DNA of 64,000 bases from Coix lacryma-jobi var. lacryma-jobi. Taxonomy: Eukaryota > Streptophyta > Magnoliopsida > Poales > Poaceae. Position numbers and translations under genes: made by a program. Location of the stretch: contig CM019831.1 in the NCBI GenBank assembly GCA_009763385.1, forward strand, positions 89,687,845 through 89,751,844, read 5' to 3'. The notes below the pieces were generated by a model. It did no database searches and had not been told where the DNA came from. It saw only the letters and a list, made by a program, of their open reading frames with translations. Positions 1 to 12,704 of the stretch are shown piece after piece; the first letter of the stretch is position 1, and every line of letters begins with the position of its first letter.

Positions 1-548
1 CACGAAAGCTCCGCCTTCCCTTCGGTACCGCGGGTTGTAGGCGCCTGCGGTCTGGGTACCGTCCCAACAGTGAATACCTATTAGCCACCGAACCACCAAG
101 TGGTTGGTCGACACAACGGGGAGTAGCGTGCCGGCAAGCACGTGAACCTCGAGAGAAAATCTTTGTGTCCATTGTCTATTTGGCTATCTCCCGGACTGCA
201 TTGGTATTCATATTGTGGTTGATCATCTCTTGCCGGTGTTGGTATATCTCTCTACCACTTGAATTACATTCTTTACTCCTTGTGTAGTGGTAGTTAATCT
301 TGCTAGTGTTAGCTCTCTAGTTCATTGTTTTTAGTTCTTGCTAGCTCACTAGAATAGAGAGTAGTGACATAAATATTGTGTGCCTTAGAGATCATACCAT
401 ACTAGAATTGTTTGGTTAGGTGGCTTGCATCACTTAGTAGAGCTAGTGCAAAAAGCTTCGTTTTGTAATTATCTAACAAGTCTGTCTAAGTGTTTTGTAG
501 AAATTTTATTAGGCTATTCACCCTCCTCTAGCCATTTAGGACCTTTCA
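1..548 (+). mobile_element. 3' part of a Copia (SIRE/Maximus-like) LTR
   Basis: The segment ends in a CA dinucleotide at 547-548, after a stretch reading ggctattcaccctcctctag and then gaccttTCA. That terminal signature is typical of SIRE/Maximus-type Copia LTRs. The SIRE-like LTR at 53532-55103 ends with a similar ccttTCA on its own sense strand. The left part lies outside the window, so solo LTR and complete element cannot be told apart. No coding sequence is present. Confidence 0.6.
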
Positions 549-2819
549 CCGGGCCACGTGCCTGAGTAAGGCCCAGGCATGACCTGCTCTGCGTGCCGGG
601 CCAGCCCGAGCCTGCAGCCACCGGACCCGTGCCATGCTTGGGCGGGGCCAAAATCGGTCTCCATGTCGGGTCAACGGACTCGGATCACATGGACATTTAT
701 AGCTACAATGTAATACTACCGTTGCAACGACTCACACGAGCAAATATATATATATACGAGAGATATCAACACAGGGAAAGAAGTAAAACCAATCATACAG
801 TAAAACCGTAATCTTTTACAGTAAAACCATAATCTTTTACGAGATAAACTTTTCCTTCACTCTTACCGTAATGCACGGCTCAATCGCTCGGCTTTTGTCA
901 GTTGGATCGGTAACACACAAAGAAAGTAACGCAGGCAAGAAAGACGGTGAAAGGAAAGGACAGGAGAAGAAAGGAGGCCGGCAAAAGTTGGCAAAAGATG
1001 AGAAAGAAAACAAAGCGATCACCATCATATCATCATCGTGTTCTCTCGTACGCATGTCACCTCGCTCCATCCTGACTGGCCTCGCTACTCCCTATTAAAT
1101 AAAGCAGCCAATAAACTAACCATTTCTCAGCTCAAAATTGCCTCCAAACTTTAACGACTTCTCAACTTGTGATGTGTCGTCTATATAAGATGCATGATAG
1201 TGAAAGATCTCGCATAATCGTCGTCGTTATCAGGGCGTGATTATTAGGGTCACCTGTGTTGTAATAATGGACTACTAGTAACTAGGCGTACGCTTGCAAT
1301 GATTCAGTCAGAATTGTGAGCACGAGTGTATATAGGATTATTATTCAGTGGCCCCATGATAGTGTAGTGTATATATCTCCGTGCATTCAAGTTGCATCCC
1401 CAAAAATTATTAAATTAAGAAGGAACACTTGTTCATGGATGGAAAAAAAACTCACTGGACTATCTCGTTCAAAATGAATGAAAGTGGATTATTTATTTCA
1501 TTCTTTTAACTTTTATATCTATGTACGGAATTGATGTTTGCACGCTGTTTGAAATGGTACACTATTTCTGTTTAAAAGGTTGCTTGGCTGTTTACATAAC
1601 TATTTTGCCCGTTTAAACAACACCTATTTTGTCCGAATAGTAGGCTAAACGGTAGGTGACCAACTATTTATCGTTGACCGTTTAGGATAACACTCATCAT
1701 AGGTAAAACAATATTTCTATGACACTCATGGATTATTGCGGATAGGAGTGTATCCTTATGGCACTAATTAGTCTCAGGTAGAAATAATACAATATCCCTA
1801 TGTGTTTATAACATAATAATGGCACATTACCATAGCCATAGCCAACAAATTTTAAAATTATCTACAAAATTGCATAGTGGAAGGATTAGGAGAACACAAA
1901 ATCACAAAAAAGAAAGGGTAATACACCAAGAAGATTTGCAAAAGAGGATGCTCAGGCAATCACGCATGTAGCACAAAGGAAGTCATTTTTGTTGTTTGCT
2001 TTTGTATTTTCTTTTCTAACATTTGCCCAATTGGAAGCATAAAACCTCGGTATTCATCACTGACGCTTACATCTAGGGCTCGACATTCATGTCACCCAAA
2101 ATTTCAGGTTTAGTACATGTTTTTTTAACATTTCCATGTGTCCATAAATTTACCTTAGATAGAAAAACCCAACAATCTGGGGACCCAAAAAGTATCAAGT
2201 CACTTGGAATTAATGCTCAATGACATCGAGCATCACAACCAGAAAACTTCTAATAACTTCCCTCTTACACCCCTTACATTATTCTCCATGTTTGCGACAT
2301 GTTAGTGTTGAGTGGAGTTCCATAGTAGACACTAGCGAGAAGCTAGGTCTAGGGACGAGGAAGGCGATGGCGCAAATCAAGGTTGAGAAAGGTGGTGAAG
2401 TCATGGTGAGTTTGGCCTTGGTATTTGGGTCAGAGATGAAGAGGAGACAAGGAGGATGTACATGGATGCTACTGTTCTTGTGGATCTTGGCAACATGGAA
2501 AAGGGCAAAAAGTCAGAGACCAAGGAGGATGAGGAAGTGTTTGTGCTACTAGCATTGGTATAGGAGTATTGTAAGCAAAGGAGTGAAAGTGGTTGGATAG
2601 CAAAAATATTTTGCAAAACTATGTCACAAGTTATTAAGTGTAGTGTGCAATCGTAGACAATATGACTATGGCCACCAAATTGTTTGACATCTACTGAGCC
2701 AACCAAAGTCTATTATAGTCATCTATAGATGAACAATCAGATAGGGACATGCATCAGATAGTCTGCAAGAACATGAAAACTTAAAGAGTTGAGTCGTCTA
2801 GCTTTCCCCATTCTTGGTC
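549..2819. other. Intergenic, no gene seen
   Basis: Short open frames here (for example 593-811 and 2220-2552) have no recognisable domain and no splice context. A GC-rich patch at 549-680 with repeated gggccagcccgag-like words resembles decayed hAT-type subterminal DNA, but no TIR could be paired. The rest is AT-rich and unremarkable. Confidence 0.4.
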
Positions 2820-4110
2820 CCATCCCATCAACCAATGTGACCAAACAACACACCACCACCACCTCACTCACTCTCACTCTATCCTCTCTCACCCCTTTCT
2901 TCCCCCTCTCTCTCTAGCAATAACAAAGAACACGCCCGCCAAAAAACAACCAAGAACACTTTATCAAAGAGAGAAGGAAATGAGGAGATCAAAAGGTGAA
3001 TGGAGCAAAGATGAAGGAAAGGACGATGCACCCAAGCAACCACTAAACTCAGAGCTACCTCCCATTACTTGGGTTGAGCTAGTAGAGCTCTCCCCTTGCA
3101 TTGGATGAGAGGAAGGAGGAAAGAGCAAGAAGGGATCCAATTGACCTCCACGCCAACCTTGGTCACCATCACTTGTGTTCTTGGTTGAGCCTAAGTATGT
3201 TCTTGCTTTGTCTTAGACATTGCAACCACTAGAAACAATCCAAGAAGATTCCACATATGTAGCCTAGACATGGACGACTTAGAGCTTTACACAAACACTC
3301 TCTCTGGAATGCACCTTGGTAGATAAGTTACAAATAACCCTAGAAACAACCTTGAAGTTACACAAACACATATGTAGCCTGATCATGAAACCCCACCTTG
3401 ATCTATCCTTAGCAAGCCCAATATTGGATTTTGGAGTTCCCATTGTTCATTGATGGACAGTCTGGCCGAACAAACACGTGGACTGTCCAACAGGGAAGAT
3501 TCTGCTAGCAAACATAAATTTGTTTTTATGCGGACCATATGGATAGTTCACGAACCCAACACTTAGCTAGATGGTTTTAGGAAAATTATAGGTACACACT
3601 AACGGTCTGGTATTGGCTTCATATGGTCTGAGGATGCTTTCTCTCCGGTCTAGACAAGGTGTTTTTGTGACACACCTAGACGGATGGTTTGCATATATGT
3701 CCATATGAACAGTCCACTAGTGTTTCTCTCTCCATTTCAAAGATCTATGTTCTTAACATGTCAAGGCAGCTAATACACTAGTCTTAACGGACAAATCACT
3801 AACACTTAGAGACTTTTGCAGAACTAACATCATCCTTGAGCGACCAGACGGATGGTTCAACCCACATGACACACAATTTGGTGGGACATAGTCGAGCCAC
3901 CCTTACCTAATAAAGTCTTTATTTGATCAATAGGATGAAATGTCCAGTCGAAAGAATGGTCCATGAAAACCTCATAGAGGCCACCTTTTGCCTAAGCCCT
4001 CCTTATTGAGGCAAATGACCCAACGATTCCCAAGGATAGTATGACAAGTTTACCTGGATAGTCCAACAACTTAGACAGACAGTCTGTATAGGTTGACAAG
4101 CACCTATATG
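2820..4110. mobile_element. Possible decayed LTR-retrotransposon DNA
   Basis: The stretch repeats words such as ggatggtt, gacagtctgg and gtccaac (around 3455-3500, 3600-3720, 3840-3990 and 4055-4090). Repeated 'gacggtccg'-type words are common in grass Copia LTRs and the regions next to them. No TG...CA boundary pair or coding domain could be placed, so this is a weak call. Confidence 0.25.
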
Positions 4111-5834
4111 TGTTCTATGTTCTAAACTAAAGCATTTCTATTTCGTCCATGCAAAACATTGTAACACGTGAGCATCATGTTTACCATAGGCGTGGAAACC
4201 CTGTGTGCTACGATATTTGTTGGAGGTATTATTTGAGCGCTCATGCTTTCATGATATAAGGATGGTGGGGACAAAGCCTCTTGAGATGATGTGATTTCGG
4301 GAACACACGTATATGCAAATTGAGACAATACAATTGCTAAATCGGTATCATGCTATAATTGCAAGAGGCAATTAAGTAAAGCCCATCGGTAATTATGATA
4401 CATCACACAACCATGACGGTATGTAGTGTGCTACTCACTATACTCTAAAATAAAAGATATTGTAATAACTATAAAAATATATGTAATAAAGCAAATAACA
4501 TACACAAGTACATAAAACATTTCAGAGGCGGGCATTTCTTATTTTTAGAGGTGAGCAAGTTTTCTGCCTCTAACCAAATGTCAATGTCAATCCACAATTA
4601 ATAGAGACAGACACTTTAAGATGTTTGTCTTTGTTAATAGTTTCAAGAAAACCCGAAAAAGCAAAAAAAAAAATGAAGTCCTTCTCAAGACTCAAGGCTC
4701 AAGCCTGCAACAACCTATTACTCAACAATAACAAATCTTTAACATTCCATTACACCGCACACTCATTTGTGAATATACATATGCTTATATAACTTTTTTA
4801 AATAATTTGTAATATTATATTGAATATTTTGGCTACTAAATGAACTCAAATAAAAAAAGTTTTAACTATAAAGTTGAAAATATTGTCAAGTACTACAACT
4901 TTGGTATAACATTCATCTCCATCCAATATTGTTTCAAAAAGAGTCAAAAATTTGAATATCAAAATATGTGAATTTTAAACAAAGTATTAGAGAGTAAACA
5001 ACTTCAAATGAAAAATGTATCTACAACAAACATATAGATCATACTAACCACTAAAACTTTGGTATTAACTATTTAATTCAAGGTCCTTTTGATATTCTAA
5101 GTTTTGAATTTCAAAATATATGAACATAAAACACATATTTGGGGCTCCGAATGACTTCAATAGAAAACTTTTCAACTAACAAAGTTTTAGATTACATTAA
5201 GAACCACAACTTTCGTATAAATCATATCAATATTTGAGCTTCTTTGAAAATTTTAAAATTGAAAATTCTATAAACTTAAAATAATATTTTGGAACTCTAA
5301 ACAACTTTAAATCAAAAAAAATTCAACTACAAAGTAACACGCGCCGATAGCTATAATTGTGATATAAAATTTGTATTGATCTGAGTTCATATAGAAAAGT
5401 TACGACTCATTTTGAATAAAACTATTTTTAGAGACGGGCATTTTAAAATCAATGTCCACCTCGGTTAATAGTGATAGATTAACATCTTAAGATGTATGCC
5501 TCTAAAAATTAATTTCTAGAGACGGGCTTCTTGATACTATCATCTCTGTTAATCAATGATTAATGAAGAAGACCACCTTAGAATTCTCGTCTTTGTAAAT
5601 AATTTTTGGAAGCGGGCATTTGCTTAGAGGATACAGAGGCTGTCTCTAGGTTTTTATGGTAGTTGTCTTTTAATCTTAGGTTTGGGTTAACGATAGACAT
5701 GGTTTGTGAAAATATATGATTAAGCGGTATATATAAGCAAGTTAATTATATATATATAATCCTTTTAAAATACGGGAAATACATTGAAAGTCTATATTCC
5801 TTACATTTGATGAGTCTAGAGGGAATAACACTTA
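4111..5834. repeat. AT-rich, foldback-like repeat DNA
   Basis: Variants of 'agag(a/g)cgggcatt' occur in direct and inverted orientation (about 4525, 4550, 5435, 5515 and 5610) around an AT-rich core. That core contains diverged tandem units with words such as aaagttttaa and actacaact. The arrangement resembles non-autonomous CACTA- or foldback-type elements like the clearer one at 10325-11432. I could not define clean ends, so family and limits are uncertain. Confidence 0.3.
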
Positions 5835-6043
5835 GGGCTTGTTTGGATCCCAGGGCTAAAAATTAGTTCATCTTATGAAAATAGTTTAAACATGAGCTAA
5901 TTCTAGATTAATAAAGGTTAATGGACTCTAACCACAAATTAACCTTTATTAGCTCTTATTAGTCCGAAAATAGCCCATATTTAGATGTTTTAATTGATAT
6001 TCAAAAACACGGGTTAATTATTAGCTCTGACACAAACACCCCC
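5835..6043. mobile_element. Tourist-like MITE (PIF/Harbinger)
   Basis: The left end GGGCTTGTTTGG and the right end CAAACACCCCC are inverted-repeat partners. The 209-bp element is flanked by TTA at 5832-5834 and 6044-6046, the 3-bp TWA target duplication of PIF/Harbinger elements. It has no coding capacity. Confidence 0.85.
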
Positions 6044-6739
6044 TTAGACCTCAACCTCCATCCATTTATCGGAATGACCAAGGAGGGGCGGCGCATGGAG
6101 AAAGTTGAATTAAGAGGAGTTGCATGCAAATAGTCGCATTAATTGGGCTAGTGAGAGGAGCCGCATGCGCCTAAAATAAGGTGAAAACTGTGGTCGTTGG
6201 CTTAGACGACTCCCATTCTTGGAGAAGTTTTTTTCGGTAGGATGATTTCGATAAATAGATGGAGCCAATGAATGACCGCACGTCAGCTGGCTAGCTAGCT
6301 AGCTATATGATGTGGCACGACTACATGTGGATTGCTATGGTGTGTACCGATTATCAGGTCATTTCCAACACGACACGACACGATCAGCCGCCGCCGGTCC
6401 ACAGGTCACAGATCAGTCACAATTGCGATCGAGTATTGTCCGTGGATCTTCCCAACCAATGAAGGGACTTGCTTGCTTGCTCGATCGATGCCTCCTTTAA
6501 ATGGTTTGTTTTGTCCCATCAATCTACTTATCTACATGTACACCCAGGATGACCACCACCACCACCAGAATGTGTGTGTGCATCATCGTCGCCATGTAGG
6601 CCGGGCTAGCATGGTGGCACTATGGACCACGGAGCATTAATTACAAAGTTTAATCCAAAGTTAAACCATTGCATATGAGTCACTTAAAATTACGAAGGTT
6701 ACATACGGATCATACTGAAATTCGATCTAATAACATATA
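6044..6739. other. Intergenic, no gene seen
   Basis: Two overlapping short frames near 6312-6640 show no domain. A ctagctagctagct run lies at 6288-6305 and a small CAC repeat near 6554-6568. Nothing else stands out. Confidence 0.35.
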
Positions 6740-6995
6740 CTCCCTCCGTCCCTGAATAAATGGACTAGAATCTGTGCCGGTCAAACTTTTTAAAGTTTGA
6801 CCAACTTTATAGATAAGAGTAAAAATATCTATGATATAAAATGAATATATTATGAAAATATATTCTATGATGTATCTAATGATGCTAATTTGATATCATA
6901 AATCTTGACGTATTATTTTAAAAATTTGGTCAAAGTTTAAAAAAAAATTGACTTAGGACAACTCTAGAAATCTATTTATTCAGGGACGGAGGGAG
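6740..6995. mobile_element. Stowaway-like MITE
   Basis: The left end CTCCCTCCGTCCCTGAATAA and its inverted partner TTATTCAGGGACGGAGGGAG bound a 256-bp AT-rich element flanked by TA on both sides. TA duplication and this TIR define Stowaway (Tc1/Mariner) MITEs of grasses. Confidence 0.9.
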
Positions 6996-7613
6996 TAGAT
7001 CATTATTCTAACTATAAATTCTAGCTAGGCCAACGCATGAAGAAATCAATATAATATATATACTACACACGTATATGCCTGTTGTGTATATACCTGATGA
7101 AGTTGAAGCCTAACTAAAGGTGTAGTAGTTTGGTACCCGGCCAGATGGTTCTCTTTCTTTACGTGGAATCAACAAGAGTAGCACACGAGCTATCCATCAC
7201 ATCTTTACCTGTACATATACATGTAAATAATTTCAGACATTTAGAAGAAAAATACAGAAGAACCATTGCAATGCAGGAAGAACGAACCATTGCGATGCAT
7301 GTGGCAATATATCTGCATGCTTAAAAATACGCAATTTATAAACACGTTCCCACCGCTTATAAAAATAACATATTTCGAGACAGTGGACACTTCGTGCTTG
7401 TATCCCTTGCGTCTTGAACGAAACCGTCCTAAAATATAGTTTTTTATATATATAGATTTACCCACGAAGTTAAATTATCTTAAATTTAACTACCCTTATG
7501 AACGCACACACGAACGCATACCCTACCCTACGGAGCACCTCTCGAGATTGATAAAATTATCACAGACGTCTCACTGTCAATGGACATGTCGCATATGCCA
7601 CTAAAAGAATACC
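6996..7613. other. Intergenic, no gene seen
   Basis: AT-rich sequence with short frames (7130-7324, 7241-7465) that show no domain. At 7252-7296 the words 'gaaccattgc(a/g)atgca' occur twice. No other structure was seen. Confidence 0.35.
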
Positions 7614-9694
7614 CACTACAGGACGTTCAGGCTTTGCCGAGTGCTGACAGCACTAGGCAAAGGGCCTCTCGCACTCAGCGAAGGCTTTGCCGAGTGCCGC
7701 ACTCGGCAAAGGGCACTCGGTTTTCTTCGCCGAGTGCCAAATATCGGGCACTCGGCAAAGGCTTCGCCGAGTGCCAGGTCAGCACTCGGCGAAGCAAACG
7801 GGAGCCGTCAACTGACGGTCTCTTTGCCGAGTGCCGAACGGACCGGCACTCGGCAAAGGGGGCCTCTTTGCCGAGTGCCACGAGGGCCGGCACTCGGTAA
7901 AGAGGCCTCCTTTGCCGAGTACCACGTAGACTGACACTCGGCAAAGAGGCCCTCTTTGCCGAGTGTCATGTGACCATGACACCCGACAAAGAGGCCGAGC
8001 TGGGGAAAATTTGCCCAGCTTTGCCGAGTGTCGTGGCTTCTTTGCCGAGCGTGGCACTCGACAAAACTGGGAAAAATTGATTTTTTTTCTGTTTTCATTT
8101 TCCAACACAGAAGGCATAATATATATATATCACACATCCATATTCCATCACACAGAACTCAATATATCACATGCATATCCATTTCAGACAACACATTCAG
8201 TCTCCATGCATCACAAGCTCACAAGTTTATGACAAGTTCATCACAAGCTCACAAGTCCATCACATCCATCTCACTAGTCCATGACAAATCTAAGTCGACC
8301 CTCACTGCTCACCTTGGTGCTCAGATTGTAAACAACCCCCACCTTGCCACGCGTCCCACGACCCGCCCGAAGGACCACCTTGCCAACCTTGCCACCCGAG
8401 CGGCGGAGGTCCAGATGGCCACCCGGTGTACCCCGACTAGCCAGGAAGGTAACCTGGCCACCCATACAGCGGAGGAGGGCCACCGGGGAGCCACCCAGAC
8501 TGCGGAGGAGGGCCACCAGTGATATGCAGAGTGTGTGGAGGAAGGCCAGGTTGAGGAGTCGGTGCCGAACCCTCCGACTGTGAGTGCACAAAGGAGAAGC
8601 AAATTCGTTAGCACCTAGAGGACGGCCGTAAAAGTTAAAGAAATATAAATAACCATATATACTCACCGGAGTCTCTATCGAAGGAGTAACAAGAGGCACA
8701 AAAGGAGTGAGCAGCGAGGGAGGCACGACAACACCCGGGATGTTTAAGCTCCCAAAGAAGTGAGCTATGTCCTGCGTCCTCTGCGCCTCCCGCTGCTGGA
8801 CGACCAGTAACTCGCGACGATGGGCCACCGTCTGGGCCTCGTGCATGGCCTGCAACCTCTGCACCTGGTCCGCCTGGGCCTGCATCTGGGCCTGCAAAAT
8901 TCGTCCCGTAAGGTTTAAACAATGCAAAGACAAGGTATACGTGTAAAAGCAATGAACGACGAATAGAATAGTACTTACCTGAAGTGCTGCCATCATCTGC
9001 TGTGAGGTCGGCTGCCGAGGTCGTATGGGGACGGAGGAGCTCGTGCTGGCAGCTCGAATCTCGGCAACATACGGTTTGGAGGCGTTGCCCCGTGAGCACG
9101 TTGATCGAAACCTCGGGACGATTTTTGGATTTGGCCTCAACATACGGTTAAGAACAAGAATAACATTTTTAAAATCATGAAAATCAATTATTCGATGTAC
9201 CCGCAGTTCAAACTTGCGTCTTTCGGGAAAATTCAAGAAAATAAAATAAAGTCAAAAAATATAACAAAAAGTTTTGAAAAAGTGTCCAATTTGAACATGT
9301 TGACAGTGGTAGTGTGGAAGTGCCTCAAAAAAAAATTGGTGGCAAAAACCAAAAAAAATAAAAACTTCGCCGAGTGTCAGACCTGGCACTCAGCAAAGAG
9401 GCTCTTTGCCGAGTGTCGTGCCAGCTGGCACTCGGCAAAGATAACGGTCATGGATGCCGTTTGCCCCGGCGAGATTTGCCGAGTGCCCATCTTTGCCGAG
9501 TGTCTGACTCTAGGCAAAGAGGCCTCTTTACCGAGTGCCCATCTTTGCCGAGTGCCGGACACTCGGCAAAGGCGGCCTCTGCCTAGTGTCATTCTTTGTC
9601 GAGTGCCACGTGGTCCAGGCACTCGGCCGAGTGCCCGATATTTGGCACTCGGCAAACCTCCAGGCACCCGGCAAAGCTCCAGTTTCCTGTAGTG
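7614..9694. mobile_element. CACTA (En/Spm-type) element, internally deleted
   Basis: The element starts CACTACAGGA and ends TCCTGTAGTG, and is flanked by the 3-bp duplication ACC (7611-7613 and 9695-9697), the diagnostic structure of CACTA transposons. Both subterminal regions (about 7630-8065 and 9365-9680) are packed with direct and inverted copies of TTTGCCGAGTGCC / GGCACTCGGCAAA, the expected class of transposase-binding repeats. The middle holds only a remnant of a minus-strand accessory gene and no DDE transposase, so it is non-autonomous. A shorter relative lies at 43536-44732. Confidence 0.93.
8667..9236 (-). pseudogene. Remnant of a CACTA internal gene (Q-rich, spliced)
   Basis: On the minus strand a glutamine- and alanine-rich frame is interrupted by a segment with canonical splice signals. 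The donor CAG|GTAAGT follows exon base 8979, and the acceptor TTTTGCAG precedes exon base 8891. A further donor (G|GTGAGT) follows base 8667. The joined exons encode a coiled-coil-like stretch rich in QAQ and QQ, with words such as QVQRLQAMHEAQ and then HFFGSLNIPG. Such Q-rich proteins are commonly the second, non-transposase gene product of grass CACTA elements; that assignment is inference. The 5' part and any transposase are absent. The gene lies wholly between the two subterminal arrays of its host transposon. Confidence 0.5.
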
Positions 9695-10324
9695 ACCGTT
9701 GTTAAAATCCTGCAATAAATTCAGTAAAACATGAACACATATGTCCAAGTCGGGGACTTGGACAGGTTCTACCACACCCAACCAGTTGACCTACACTAAA
9801 TTCACAAAAAATAACGAAATTTGACATAATAAATTTAGAACTATCAACAGGACAGAGGAATAACTATTTAGGATCGTATAAAAGCTCACGAGGTCAAGTT
9901 ATATTTTGCTGATGCAACTCTACTGTCATGATAAGCAATTCGAGCAATTAAGTGATCGTACAAAGTAGCAGATTAGAAGGTTATTAAGTAATACAGTTGG
10001 TGGAGATCGTATAAAAGCTCACGACGAGTTTGATCTATCTATATAGCAGAAATGCATGTTTGTGGAGATTGATATGCTCTGTGCCGGCCATATCTCTCGT
10101 ATTATTCTCGTATCATATCAGCAAGAATTAACAAGTGCCGACTGCATGCATATCTCTGCAGCTACGTTTCACACACTCATCACAGACACGTGCAAATGCG
10201 AAAATCGCAGCACCGTATCTAGAACAAGGATCACAAAAGTACAAGTCGATCTCCAGGAACCTAAGAACAATAATTTACAAAAGATCACAATCAGATCAAA
10301 CAACACTACCTCGATGTCACGTGT
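9695..10324. other. Intergenic, no gene seen
   Basis: The phrase 'gatcgtataaaagctcacga' occurs twice (about 9871 and 10006), a short local direct repeat. Short frames at 10056-10416 show no domain and run into the next transposon. Confidence 0.35.
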
Positions 10325-11432
10325 CACTACTAGAAAAATTTTATAGCAACGTCTCCTTCTTTCAGGGCAGCCCTACAAATACCCTCCAGACGAGCCGCCT
10401 CTACCATCCATTTTAAAAAGGTTGTTATTATGAGCCACCCATACAAATGACTCGGATTTGTAGAAACGGCTTAATATCCAGCCCTCTTACAAATAGACAC
10501 CGAATAATTAAATTAAGTACTCAAATTATTTTTTAAAATAATTTTGTATGAAGAAATGACCAAAACAAAAGTTATAGATCTTAAAAAAGTTATAGAATTT
10601 TAAAGTTTACAACTTTTTTATTTGAATTCATCTTGTCATAGAAATCTCCGTTTGAATTGTCAAATTTAAAATTCAAAATTTTTAGACAACCTCGGATGGA
10701 GAAATAACCAAAATAAAAGTTGTAGATCTTGAAAAGTTATAGAACTTTGATGTTTACAACTTTTTCATTTGAATTCATCTTGTCATAGATATCTACGTTT
10801 GAATTTGTCAAATTTAAAATTCAAATTTTTCAAATAATCTCGGATGGAGAAACAACCAAAATAAAAGTTATGGATCTCGAAAAGTCATGCGGTTTTGTAG
10901 TAGACCACTTTTTCATTTCAATTCATTTAGTTATAGAAATCTATGTTTAAATTTGTTAAATTTAAAATTTAAATTTTTTAAACGGCCTTGGATAGAGAAA
11001 CAACCTAAATAAAAGTTGCAGATCTTGAAAAGTTACACAACTTTGTAGTCGATCACTTTTTAATTTGAATTCGTTTATGGTCTCAAACACCCAATTTGAA
11101 CTCAGTTTAAAATAATACGAGTAGAACCAAAATCCAATGGAGGCATAAGTGATCCAATGTAGACATAAGTGGAGAGTACGTGCGAGGGTGAGGTCATGGA
11201 TTCGAATCCCGCCGGCCGCGAAGCGCGCTCCGACTTTGACGGATGGGCACTGGGTCCTCCCCCGATTAATTATTTTTTTGCAATTTTTTTGGATTTTTAA
11301 ATCTGAAATCATTTTTTCGAAAACCATTTGTACCAACAAATCAATTTTTAGAGACAGTTGGCCAACCGTTCCTACAAATTAGTGATTTGTAGAAGTGCCC
11401 ACCGCCCCTATAAATCTTTTTGTGTAGTAGTG
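10325..11432. mobile_element. CACTA-like non-autonomous element
   Basis: The left end is CACTACTAGAAAAATTTTATAG. The right end (TATAAATCTTTTTGTGTAGTAGTG) is its imperfect inverse. TGT flanks both sides (10322-10324 and 11433-11435), as expected for a 3-bp CACTA duplication. Subterminal words such as tacaaat and gagccgcc / ggcggctt occur inverted. The core is a tandem array of about 149-bp AT-rich units. No transposase frame is visible. The right terminus was later tandemly amplified (see 11405-11815). Confidence 0.75.
10540..11085. repeat. Tandem ~149-bp monomers inside the CACTA-like element
   Basis: Four diverged units begin near 10544, 10690, 10840 and 10985 with 'ggatggagaaa(c/t)aaccaaaataaaag'-like starts, followed by 'ttgtagatcttgaaaagtt' and 'tttgaattcat'. 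The same monomer recurs in the related element at about 12870-13790. Such arrays have no coding capacity and are part of the transposon body. Confidence 0.7.
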
Positions 11433-11815
11433 TGTGAGCATTACAACAACGTAAACAAGCATGCATTGTGTTTAAGAACAAATTGTGATTATAGCATATT
11501 ATCTAAAATAACTCCAAAACTTTGTCTAGACTATATGTTGTCCCTGTAAATCTTTTTGTGTAGTATTGTGTGAGCATTACAACAATGTAAACAAGCATGC
11601 ATTGTGTTTAAGAACAGATTGTGATTATAGCATATTATCTAAAATATCTCCAAAACTTTGTCTAGACTATATGTCGCCCCTATAAATCTTTTTGTGTAGT
11701 AGTGTGAGCATTACAATAATGTAAACAAGCATGCATTGTGTTTAAGATCGGGAACAGATTGTGATTATAGCGTATTATCTAAAATAGCTCCAAAACTTTG
11801 TCTGGACTATATGTC
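11405..11815. repeat. Tandem triplication, 136-bp unit, spanning a CACTA end
   Basis: Three head-to-tail copies start at 11405, 11541 and 11677. Each begins with the last 28 or so bases of the upstream CACTA-like element (cc..taaatctttttgtgtagta) and continues with the flanking sequence gagcattacaacaa...gcatgcattgtg...ctagactatatgt. Copies 2 and 3 therefore duplicate a transposon-host junction. Differences are mostly single bases, plus a short insertion near 11746 in copy 3, so the duplication is younger than the decay of the CACTA body. Confidence 0.88.
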
Positions 11816-12704
11816 ATTGTAATAAAAGCATACTAAAGTTTGCATATAAATAGCCCCCCTCCGAGATGGTACCTAAAAAACTAAGAAACTATCTAAATTA
11901 TCCACCTACATCATTATAATAAATAAAAGAAAATCTGAATTAACGTCTAAATTTTGTTGGGATAGAAAGTATGCAAAATAATTGATGAATAAAGTTTATC
12001 ATAATAACTAGGTAAAGATAAGAAAGTATCTACATATATGGGGTGAAAAGTTAGAAATGAAAAAAGAGGTAAAAAATATTTTACTTGTGAACTTCATATT
12101 TATTCATGGATTTGTAGCACTTATATTTCTTGGAATTACTAGCCCGCATATATATAAGAGCATATATTTGCATGGTTTCGTTCATATATAAGCTCACTTA
12201 AAATGTTCTATAGTTCTTTTATATGAAGAACGGGATACGATTGCTGCGCTTGGCACTCAACAATGATGGTAATTAATTTGTTGCAATTAGCATACACAGA
12301 TATAATTAAGCATTTGGAGATCGAGCTGGCTAAGGTAGGTCTCCCTTTTGGAAATTCCCGGTGCGTACAAAGTAGGGTTCCCAAGCAATAATTAAAGGGA
12401 ATGGACATAAACAAACAAGTAGTACTGCACCGTAGTGGAGGAGATGATGGTCACATCCCCACCACGTACGACGGCACATCCATCACCAGCCTCTAAAAAA
12501 GCAGATCGCCCAACCCAGATGCAATGCAATGCAATCCAAAAGGGCCGCTGCTAGCTGCTGCCTCTAGGCGTGCTGATATCCACACTGCAAGCGCGCGCAT
12601 CTGTTTTTAGCCCAGCCGATTTATTTTGAATCTAGCACGATCACATTTTGATTCCCGCCAAAAATTAATTACCACTGCAGTAACGATTTGCAGTAACGCT
12701 TCTC
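11816..12704. other. Intergenic, no gene seen
   Basis: AT-rich sequence to about 12420, then a GC-richer patch at 12421-12610 with atgcaatgcaatgcaat and ctgctagctgctg runs. No credible exon or TIR was found. Confidence 0.35.

Noticed and set aside
7630..8065. Regularly spaced TTTGCCGAGTGCC / GGCACTCGGCAAA repeats that look CRISPR-like
   Set aside because: Repeats occur in both orientations with irregular spacing inside CACTA ends with ACC duplications. They are transposase-binding subterminal repeats in a plant genome.
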